Assembly (NCBI GenBank): GCA_903838095.1 | Contig: CAILXE010000226.1 | Span: 1 to 14,992 of the forward strand | Length of the DNA: 14,992 bases | Direction: 5' to 3' | Source of the DNA: an uncultured Chlorobiaceae bacterium | GTDB lineage: Bacteria; Bacteroidota; Chlorobiia; Chlorobiales; Chlorobiaceae | Shown here: in pieces, positions 8,477-13,380 of the stretch | Layout of the letters: each line of letters opens with the position of its first letter | How positions within the stretch are numbered: the stretch's first letter is position 1 | Translations under genes and position numbers: made by a program | The notes under the pieces: generated by a model | Told to the model about the DNA's origin: nothing | Databases searched by the model: none | What the model saw: only the letters and a program-made list of their open reading frames with translations

Positions 8477-8819
8477 ATTCTTCTATAGTTATTGATTGAA
8501 TCAGAAACTCCTCCCCGGAGACAATTTTTACCCGAAGCGATCGGCATCCCGGACACTCTGCATAATAAAAGGTAACAGGAAACCTCATCCCACAATCACC
8601 ACATTCGCCGGTTCCTTCTGGCTCCTCAACCATTAACACAGCATCTTCTGCAAGCGTCCCCTTTGCCGCCGCTGAAAAACAGAACTTCAGGGATTCCGGC
8701 TCAATTCCGGAAATTTTTCCGATAACCAGGTCAACTCCGGAAATTTTTCCAGCTCCCTCCTCTCTTGCTTTTTCCTCTACAGCCTCAATGATTGAAAGCG
8801 CAATGCTCATTTCATGCAT
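8475..8819 (-). CDS. hypA: Hydrogenase nickel incorporation protein HypA
   Basis: HypA is a small nickel-binding protein that acts with HypB to deliver nickel to the hydrogenase large subunit. The 114 residues match family length. The N-terminus MHEMS carries His2, the nickel ligand, and a structural zinc site is formed by two CXXC pairs, Cys73/Cys76 and Cys89/Cys92. It is the first gene of the hypABFCDE run and is transcribed divergently from pyrB, so the promoter of the cluster should lie in 8820-9200. No strong Shine-Dalgarno sequence precedes the ATG. An odd detail is a near-perfect 20-nt direct repeat inside the gene (8701-8720 and 8731-8750) that encodes GKISGVD and GKISGIE ten residues apart. 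The protein is not longer than normal. Confidence 0.95.
   Translation of the reverse strand: MHEMSIALSIIEAVEEKAREEGAGKISGVDLVIGKISGIEPESLKFCFSAAAKGTLAEDAVLMVEEPEGTGECGDCGMRFPVTFYYAECPGCRSLRVKIVSGEEFLIQSITIEE
8701..8750. repeat. 20-nt direct repeat inside hypA
   Basis: Positions 8701-8720 and 8731-8750 match at 19 of 20 bases, with a 30-nt period that keeps the reading frame. They share TCCGGAAATTTTTCC exactly. The encoded peptides are GKISGVD (24-30) and GKISGIE (34-40). Because this stretch aligns with ordinary HypA without extra length, the repeat may be converged codon use rather than a duplication. Confidence 0.6.
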
Positions 8820-8858
8820 ACAATACTCTGTAACAGATATTTTTCAAATAATTTTTCT

Positions 8859-8886
8859 ACCAAAATGCCGCCCTTTGGGGCTTGGT
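8859..8886 (-). promoter_or_regulatory. Possible hairpin in the hypA leader
   Basis: ACCAA (8859-8863) can pair with TTGGT (8882-8886), and inside it GCCC (8870-8873) with GGGC (8878-8881), leaving a 6-nt bulge on one side. The structure starts about 40 nt upstream of the hypA ATG and could form in its leader RNA. No U-run directly follows, so it is not a typical terminator. A regulatory role is a guess. Confidence 0.25.
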
Positions 8887-8887
8887 G

Positions 8888-8909
8888 TCCACCGCGCCCT
8901 CTGTGGCAT
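8888..8909. repeat. 60-nt-period repeat, copy A
   Basis: This copy begins TCCACCGCGCCC and ends GGCAT. It matches copy B (8948-8969) at 19 of 22 bases and lies exactly 60 nt away from it. Confidence 0.55.
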
Positions 8910-8947
8910 TCCCTCTTTTTTGCTCCTCCCTTTGATTGTCAAGAGTT

Positions 8948-8969
8948 TCCACCGCGCCCGCAGGGGCAT
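8948..8969. repeat. 60-nt-period repeat, copy B
   Basis: Second copy of the TCCACCGCGCCC...GGCAT repeat. Its core GCCCGCAGGGGC can fold into a 4-bp stem, and it is preceded by GTT, giving a GTTTCCACCG start like that of many CRISPR repeats. Two degenerate copies do not make an array, so CRISPR remnant is only one possible reading. Confidence 0.55.
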
Positions 8970-8979
8970 CTCCGGACAA

Positions 8980-8991
8980 CACCATATGGTG
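8980..8991. promoter_or_regulatory. Perfect 12-bp palindrome CACCATATGGTG
   Basis: CACCATATGGTG equals its own reverse complement, so it could be bound by a dimeric regulator. It lies 160 nt upstream of hypA and 209 nt upstream of pyrB. Its CCAnnATAT-like half resembles the three downstream CCARCATAT copies. No known regulator is recognised. Confidence 0.35.
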
Positions 8992-8999
8992 AAACCGTG

Positions 9000-9017
9000 T
9001 CTACCAGCATATCTGCC
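9000..9017. repeat. CTACCARCATAT repeat, copy 1
   Basis: Contains CTACCAGCATAT. It matches the core of the copies at 9040 and 9084 at 11 (copy 2) and 10 (copy 3) of 12 positions, and is followed by TGCC rather than TGCT. Confidence 0.5.
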
Positions 9018-9039
9018 CACGAAGCTTGTTTATTCGAAC

Positions 9040-9057
9040 GCTACCAACATATTGCTC
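9040..9057. repeat. CTACCARCATAT repeat, copy 2
   Basis: Reads GCTACCAACATATTGCTC. It differs from copy 3 at only 2 of 18 positions and starts 40 nt after copy 1. Confidence 0.55.
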
Positions 9058-9083
9058 TCTGAGGAGCGTTTTGCAATCCATGT

Positions 9084-9101
9084 GCTGCCAACATATTGCT
9101 T
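9084..9101. repeat. CTACCARCATAT repeat, copy 3
   Basis: Reads GCTGCCAACATATTGCTT and starts 44 nt after copy 2, about 100 nt upstream of the pyrB start. Near-regular spacing of about four helical turns between copies would suit cooperative protein binding. Confidence 0.55.
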
Positions 9102-9152
9102 TGAAAAGTTCGTGACTCATGTAAGTTAGTTCCTGATCATGAATTTTTATTG

Positions 9153-9160
9153 TACATTTG
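9153..9160 (+). promoter_or_regulatory. Candidate pyrB -7 box TACATTTG
   Basis: TACATTTG fits the Bacteroidetes-type TAnnTTTG -7 box and would place the transcript start about 35 nt before the pyrB TTG. No TTTG is seen at the expected -33 position, so support is weak. Confidence 0.2.
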
Positions 9161-9200
9161 AAAAATTTCTTTCAGAAACACCCCTTAACAAGAGTAAACG

Positions 9201-10127
9201 TTGAAGCACCTGACAGGATTATGCAATGTCCGGGCCTGTGACATAACAATGCTCCTCGACTTGGCCAGGGAGTTCAAAACAAAGTTGATCACCGACAACC
9301 CCGTTTTTGAGCACTCGCTTCATAATAAACGCATTGCTCTTGTTTTTTTTGAAAATTCCACACGCACCCGATTTTCATTTGAGCTGGCAGCCCGCCACCT
9401 TGGAGCCGGAACGCTTAACTTTATGGCCTCTTCGAGCAGTGTAAGCAAGGGAGAGACGTTGAGCGACACCATCAAAAACCTTGAAGCGATGCAGGTGGAT
9501 GCTTTTGTTCTGCGCCACCCATCTTCAGGAGCAGCAGACCTCATAACCGGCATCACTTCAAAAAACGTTATTAATGCCGGTGACGGATCTCATGAACACC
9601 CGACACAGGCTTTGCTCGACATTTTTACTCTCCGTGAATATTTCGGCAGAATCGAAGGACTGAAGGTCATTATTATCGGAGATGTATTGCACAGCCGTGT
9701 GGCCCGGTCCAACATCTACGGCCTTCTTGCCTCCGGAGCACAGGTTGGTATCTGCAGCCCTGTTACCCTTATTCCGCCCGATGCGGGCAGACTCGGTGTT
9801 TCTCTCTTTAACAATCTCGATCAAGCCATCGCCTGGGCCGATACAGCTATCGTGCTTCGACTTCAGCTTGAGCGTGCTACTGGTGGATACCTCCCGTCCC
9901 TTGAGGAATATTCGGTTCATTATGGCCTTACTGATGAACGCCTTGAACGAATGCAAAAACATCTTTTAGTTCTTCATCCCGGGCCGATAAACCGTGAAAT
10001 TGAAATATCAAACAATGTCGCAGATCGCATACAGCCCCCCGGCTATTCAAAAAGCATGCTGCTCGAACAGGTAACCAATGGGGTGGCTGTCCGCATGGCT
10101 GTGCTCAAAACTCTTCTTGCCCATTAA
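9201..10127 (+). CDS. pyrB: Aspartate carbamoyltransferase catalytic subunit
   Basis: PyrB joins carbamoyl phosphate and aspartate to N-carbamoyl-aspartate, the committed step of pyrimidine synthesis in the cytoplasm. The 308 residues match the usual catalytic chain. The carbamoyl-phosphate site STRTR is at 53-57, followed by the 80s loop SVSKGE with Lys83, then Arg105, HPTQALLD from His133, and HPGPINREIE near 268 in the aspartate domain. The start is a TTG: an in-frame TAA lies at 9195-9197, AAGAG lies a few bases upstream of the TTG, and the resulting N-terminus MKHLTGL is the family's usual one. The next ATG (9249) would cut into the first helix. No pyrI regulatory-chain gene is adjacent. 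The next gene encodes an unrelated exported protein after 46 nt. Confidence 0.96.
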   Translation: MKHLTGLCNVRACDITMLLDLAREFKTKLITDNPVFEHSLHNKRIALVFFENSTRTRFSFELAARHLGAGTLNFMASSSSVSKGETLSDTIKNLEAMQVDAFVLRHPSSGAADLITGITSKNVINAGDGSHEHPTQALLDIFTLREYFGRIEGLKVIIIGDVLHSRVARSNIYGLLASGAQVGICSPVTLIPPDAGRLGVSLFNNLDQAIAWADTAIVLRLQLERATGGYLPSLEEYSVHYGLTDERLERMQKHLLVLHPGPINREIEISNNVADRIQPPGYSKSMLLEQVTNGVAVRMAVLKTLLAH

Positions 10128-10147
10128 AGATTTCGCATGATTATAAT
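10117..10147 (+). promoter_or_regulatory. Candidate promoter for the DUF1207-like gene
   Basis: A perfect TATAAT lies at 10142-10147, with TTGCCC (4 of 6 to TTGACA) at 10117-10122 and a long 19-nt spacer. It begins within the end of pyrB and would start transcription about 20 nt before the next ATG. Co-transcription with pyrB is the alternative. Confidence 0.3.
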
Positions 10148-10173
10148 CTCTTAACACTTCATTAATCTTTAAC

Positions 10174-11058
10174 ATGAAACGCACCTACAGCCTCTGCAAG
10201 GTATTGTTCATTCTGACAGTGACACTCTTGATCTCGCTTCACAAGACCTCAGCAGCAACCACACTGAACCCATCCACCAAAACAATCTTCAAGCCGCTTC
10301 TGGCCGATCCATTTGAACCAAGAGTTGCCGTCATGCCATGGCTTGGTGAAAGTTCACTCCAGCTTGACATCGGATCATCCACCGACCTCTATCAAAACGA
10401 CAATAAAACATTTGCCGCTGGAGTTGATTTCGGAACATACTCTCTTCTGCGTCGTAAAAATAATTTCAAGTTTCCGGTTGATACTGTTGACTACCTGTTC
10501 GGCATCAACGCAAGCTGGAAAAAGCAGATCAACTGCAAGAAACTCCCTTTTGACGAATTCAGCGCAAGAGCACGAATCAGCCACATTTCAGCTCATTTTG
10601 AAGATGGACACTATGACGAGGATGCCGGAGATGCCGGAGAGTGGATTCAGGAGGCTGGCGCCCCCCATATCCCCTTCACCTACAGCCGGGAATTCGTGAA
10701 CCTTGTTTTTGCTCTTAGTTCACCTGGGCATCGCCTCTATACCGGCTACCAGTACCTGTACCACTCACTTCCTGATGGAATCAACCCACATTCGTTCCAG
10801 GCGGGCGCTGAGCTCTCCACTCCATACAACACCTATCTGGCGGCGGACTTCAAACTGCTACCCATCTGGCAACCATCACTTGCAACAACAAGAGGACACA
10901 GGGGAACATGGAATCTGCAAGCCGGGATTCGTCTCAATGGCATCGGTCTGGAAAAGGTGAGAGTAGCCTGCAACTACTATAACGGTATCAGCCGTCATGG
11001 CATGTATTTTTACAAGCCGGAAAGCTATACCACTGCGGGTATCATTATCGATTTTTAA
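10174..11058 (+). CDS. Exported DUF1207-like outer membrane protein
   Basis: The function is not known. The 294-residue protein starts with a signal peptide (basic MKR, hydrophobic core about 8-22, Ala-rich end near 26-28), so it is exported. Next comes the stretch IFKPLLADPFEPR (39-51), which resembles the start of the DUF1207 family, followed by a long region of alternating polar and aromatic residues typical of beta strands. It ends in Phe (IIIDF), a common mark of outer membrane barrels. An AGDAGE run near 150 lies in an acidic loop (HYDEDAGDAGE). There is no clear Shine-Dalgarno sequence before the ATG, but TAATCT...TTAACA occurs twice just upstream. Its neighbour pyrB gives no clue to function. 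The family assignment rests on memory of the motif and should be tested with a profile search. Confidence 0.75.
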   Translation: MKRTYSLCKVLFILTVTLLISLHKTSAATTLNPSTKTIFKPLLADPFEPRVAVMPWLGESSLQLDIGSSTDLYQNDNKTFAAGVDFGTYSLLRRKNNFKFPVDTVDYLFGINASWKKQINCKKLPFDEFSARARISHISAHFEDGHYDEDAGDAGEWIQEAGAPHIPFTYSREFVNLVFALSSPGHRLYTGYQYLYHSLPDGINPHSFQAGAELSTPYNTYLAADFKLLPIWQPSLATTRGHRGTWNLQAGIRLNGIGLEKVRVACNYYNGISRHGMYFYKPESYTTAGIIIDF

Positions 11059-11106
11059 AGATAAGCGCCACCCATTGAATATTCTGAATAACAAAGAAAA
11101 CTTATA

Positions 11107-11139
11107 TTTGTTCAATTCATGATTATTTTATTATATTTG
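11107..11139 (+). promoter_or_regulatory. Candidate Bacteroidetes-type promoter of the porin gene
   Basis: TTTG (11107-11110) is followed after 21 nt by TATATTTG (11132-11139). This fits the TTTG-N19-21-TAnnTTTG consensus known for the primary sigma factor of Bacteroidetes. It would give a 5' leader of about 110 nt. The region is AT-rich, so a chance match is possible. Confidence 0.35.
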
Positions 11140-11155
11140 CATTACACTGGCCACT

Positions 11156-11190
11156 TTAACCAATAAAACGACGTTATTTATCGTGGTTAA
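11156..11190 (+). promoter_or_regulatory. Inverted repeat TTAACC / GGTTAA in the porin leader
   Basis: TTAACC (11156-11161) and GGTTAA (11185-11190) are perfect inverted arms around 23 nt that contain the smaller palindrome AACGACGTT. It lies just downstream of the candidate promoter and could be an operator or a leader stem. A role is inferred only. Confidence 0.25.
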
Positions 11191-11246
11191 TAAGCAATGC
11201 CCGTAAATTATTTTTATTGATTAACACACACAACCAACCAAACAAC

Positions 11247-11250
11247 GGAG
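11247..11250 (+). promoter_or_regulatory. Ribosome binding site of the porin-like gene
   Basis: GGAG lies 8 nt before the ATG at 11259, the best Shine-Dalgarno sequence among the plus-strand genes. It decides the start in favour of MKKMLSL over an upstream in-frame ATG at 11217. Confidence 0.75.
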
Positions 11251-11258
11251 AAAAGAAA

Positions 11259-12437
11259 ATGAAAAAAATGCTATCGCTTGCTGCAATGTTTGCAGTTTTG
11301 TCATACGCATCACCGGCATCGGCCGAACTTAAGATCGGTGGAGATGCTGCGGTCCGCTTGAGAAGTGAATTCAATAACACAGAGGAAGTGGGCTCACCAA
11401 AAACAACGAATTCGGACGATATTAAATTTCAGTATCGTATCCGTTTGAAAGCTACTGCTGATCTTGGCAGCGGATATTTCTTCAAGTCTTTGGTTCAGAG
11501 CGAGGAAACTGCTTCTGGTGCGGCTGTTGCAGGAGGCTGGTCAACTGTTGCAAGTGGCAGCGCAGGTGCCTATAATCTTGAGGTCTCCAATTTCTATTTT
11601 GGACGTGCTCTTGAAAATTGCCACTACAGTATCGGACGTCTTCCGCTCAATAGTGTGAATAACCCGATTTTTGATCTTAGCCTTTATCCAATTCCCACAA
11701 CAGCCCATGCGGTTGGAGGCATAACCACAGGAGGAGTGTTTGCGGTTGATATCCCTGTAGCTACATACAATTTTGACCGTATTTTTGGACTCAACTACGG
11801 CACCAAAATAGGTGGTGGCGAATTGAACGGAACTCTTGTTGTTTACGACAACAACTCCACAGTTGAAAACGACAACACTGTCGGTAGTGATAATGGTCTT
11901 TTAAATGACGGCTATTTACTACATCTTACGTATAAGACGAATATCGGTGATGTAACTTTTGAACCACAGGCAATCATTTCACTGACTGACGTCTATGGTT
12001 CGATCTATCGCGATGTTTCGCCGAATACATTTGGTGCGAATGTCACTATTCCTTCCGGCAAGTCAAAGATCGGCCTCAGCGGATTCTACACTATCTGCAA
12101 AGATACCAGGGGCAATGCCTATGATGCACATACATTAGGGAATGTTTCTGTTGACTACAGTGGCTACCTCCTCAGGGTCAAAGGCGAATCCGGCCCAGTC
12201 ACAGCTTGGGTTGATTACAACCGTACCACCGACAAAACATGGGCAACCGATTACAAGTACAGTAACATTTTTGTCTGGGCACAGTACAACGTCAAAGTTC
12301 ATGAATCAGCAACTGGCACTTTCAGCTTGACACCAACTCTTCGCTATCGCGCAAGTTCGGCTGGCGTAGTTGATGGTGATGTTTACGAAAGAAACAACCA
12401 GCTTCGCGGTGAACTGTATGCAACAGTGACCTTCTAA
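11259..12437 (+). CDS. Porin-like outer membrane beta-barrel protein
   Basis: This is probably an outer membrane channel or structural barrel; the substrate is unknown. The 392-residue product starts with a clear signal peptide (MKKML, hydrophobic 5-16, ASA before Glu23). The mature part is rich in Gly, Thr, Ser, Asn and aromatic residues with alternating patterns. It begins LKIGGDAAVRLRSEF, a porin-like first strand, and ends ELYATVTF with the terminal Phe used by the BAM machinery. The start at 11259 is supported by GGAG 8 nt upstream and by the signal peptide beginning there. A long leader with a candidate promoter precedes it and a strong terminator follows, so it is likely a single-gene, well-expressed unit. 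The sequence does not let me choose among porin families. Confidence 0.8.
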   Translation: MKKMLSLAAMFAVLSYASPASAELKIGGDAAVRLRSEFNNTEEVGSPKTTNSDDIKFQYRIRLKATADLGSGYFFKSLVQSEETASGAAVAGGWSTVASGSAGAYNLEVSNFYFGRALENCHYSIGRLPLNSVNNPIFDLSLYPIPTTAHAVGGITTGGVFAVDIPVATYNFDRIFGLNYGTKIGGGELNGTLVVYDNNSTVENDNTVGSDNGLLNDGYLLHLTYKTNIGDVTFEPQAIISLTDVYGSIYRDVSPNTFGANVTIPSGKSKIGLSGFYTICKDTRGNAYDAHTLGNVSVDYSGYLLRVKGESGPVTAWVDYNRTTDKTWATDYKYSNIFVWAQYNVKVHESATGTFSLTPTLRYRASSAGVVDGDVYERNNQLRGELYATVTF

Positions 12438-12456
12438 ATTTCTGCCTTACTGTCAA

Positions 12457-12488
12457 GAAAGCCGTAGGGAACTACGGCTTTCTTTTTT
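12457..12488 (+). terminator. Rho-independent terminator after the porin-like gene
   Basis: GAAAGCCGTAG (12457-12467) pairs perfectly with CTACGGCTTTC (12472-12482) around the loop GGAA, followed by six T. The 11-bp stem with a tetraloop and T-run, 19 nt after the stop codon, is a textbook intrinsic terminator. Confidence 0.93.
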
Positions 12489-12863
12489 ATATTTCCTTTG
12501 TTATATCCGTTTCAATTCTTGTGAAGGTGGTATTCCCTTAAAATAACAATTGTTACTTTGGGGGATTTGGTGATATTGTGAGAAAGCCGACAGTATTTTA
12601 GACGCGAACAGGCTTAATTATCTTTGTTTTACATTTTTCCGGCATACTGAAACCTTTTCTGCATACTCAGGTTTCTACTGCCTTTTGGCACTGAACATGT
12701 TGACACTGTTTTGCGTGAGTAAAAAGCGTCCGCTCTTCGTGCATACCTTTTTGCCTGGAACATAGATGAACAGGTGAATACTGGCCAGCTTCAAAGTGTT
12801 CTTTTTGTAGTATATCAGATTCAATGCATTAAAATCCAATAACTTAAACACAACAGCGGTACT
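12489..12863. other. Non-coding stretch between the porin terminator and the usp gene
   Basis: These 375 nt hold no gene I can support. The only open frames are short, lack a plausible start context, and the best one runs into the usp gene on the opposite strand. The stretch contains the second copy of the GGGGGA/GGTGATATTGTG motif (12560-12580). It must also contain the promoter of usp, for which I see no convincing boxes. It could be the remnant of a decayed gene. Confidence 0.6.
12569..12580. repeat. Intergenic motif, copy 2 (GGTGATATTGTG)
   Basis: Positions 12560-12580 read GGGGGA, TTT, GGTGATATTGTG. This matches the element at 5188-5209 except for the 3-4 nt between the two blocks. It has the same strand orientation as the copy near hypF. 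Confidence 0.4.
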
Positions 12864-13301
12864 ATGATTACCATCAAAAAAATCATCTGCCCGGTTGATT
12901 TCTCTGTTTTGTCGCGCAAGGCGCTGCAATACGCCAACGAGTTTGCAAGGCTTTCCAATGGGCAAGTCTTTCTGGTAGGCGTTATTGAGAACGACCCAAC
13001 GATCACTTATTCACACGGCCTTGAAAAGGAGCGTGCTGAAGAAGAACAAAAACTTCTTTCTCTGATTGAAGAGGAAAAGATGGCAGGCATTGTTGCCGAT
13101 TATGTCATCTATGAAGGATTTGCTGAAGAGTGTATTCTTGATTATGCAAAACGCCAGGAGGCTGATGTCATCATCATGGGTTCGCATGGTCGGCGGGGAC
13201 TGAAACGGATGATTCTCGGCAGCGTAGCCGAACACGTTATTCGTCGCGCTCCATGTCCGGTGCTGGTTGTCAAGGAAAACGAGCACGAGTTTATCAAGTA
13301 G
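12864..13301 (+). CDS. Universal stress protein (UspA family)
   Basis: This is a single-domain universal stress protein of 145 residues, normal for the family, expected to act as a cytoplasmic dimer. The N-terminal strand IKKIICPVDFS carries the conserved Asp12. The C-terminal half has the ATP-binding signature G-2x-G-9x-G at Gly106, Gly109 and Gly119, followed by Ser120 and then APCPVLVV. The motif places it in the ATP-binding subgroup. No strong Shine-Dalgarno sequence precedes the ATG. It is followed by an MHS-family transporter after 79 nt; Usp genes often sit beside transporters and may modulate them, but that is inference. The 79-nt gap has a weak GCCG/CGGC stem followed by A-rich rather than T-rich DNA, so no terminator is called. 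Confidence 0.92.
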   Translation: MITIKKIICPVDFSVLSRKALQYANEFARLSNGQVFLVGVIENDPTITYSHGLEKERAEEEQKLLSLIEEEKMAGIVADYVIYEGFAEECILDYAKRQEADVIIMGSHGRRGLKRMILGSVAEHVIRRAPCPVLVVKENEHEFIK

Positions 13302-13380
13302 GCACATGACACATTAAGCCGGTCAACAATCGGCCGAAAAAAGTTCAGTACATTTTTTTTAACAATCAAAGCAAACTTTT

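Larger units (their letters stand above)
8820..9200. other. Divergent hypA-pyrB intergenic region with repeats
   Basis: This 381-nt stretch separates the divergent hypA and pyrB and contains no reading frame I can support. It holds three hairpin-like GC blocks near 8870, 8895 and 8955, two of which are copies 60 nt apart. It also has a perfect palindrome at 8980-8991 and three copies of a CTACCARCATAT-like motif between 9000 and 9101. Promoters for both operons must lie here. The density of short repeats is higher than in any other gap of the window. It could be a multi-site operator region, a decayed repeat array, or the remains of a lost gene. Confidence 0.7.

Noticed and set aside
8461..8595. 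N-terminal extension of HypB starting at 8595
   Set aside because: It overlaps hypA, has no family-like sequence, and the ATG at 8460 has both a strong ribosome binding site and the MCDTCGC start.
8788..9129. 113-residue plus-strand frame across the hypA-pyrB gap
   Set aside because: It begins inside hypA on the opposite strand, has an erratic composition, and is better explained by the repeats in the DNA.
8820..9200. Intact CRISPR array
   Set aside because: Only two degenerate copies at a 60-nt period exist, the third block is out of register, and no cas gene is in the window.
10128..10149. AGATT/AATCT inverted repeat after pyrB as a terminator
   Set aside because: The stem is short and AT-only apart from one pair, with no T-run; it overlaps a better promoter candidate.
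11217..11258. Upstream start for the porin-like gene
   Set aside because: It would put MINTHNQPNNGEK before a normal signal peptide; GGAG fits the ATG at 11259 instead.
12675..12965. 96-residue minus-strand frame overlapping the usp gene
   Set aside because: About a third is antisense to usp, it has no recognisable domain or ribosome binding site, and it looks like a chance frame.
13318..13340. GCCG/CGGC stem after usp as a terminator
   Set aside because: The stem is only 4 bp with a 9-nt loop and is followed by A residues, not T, on the plus strand.
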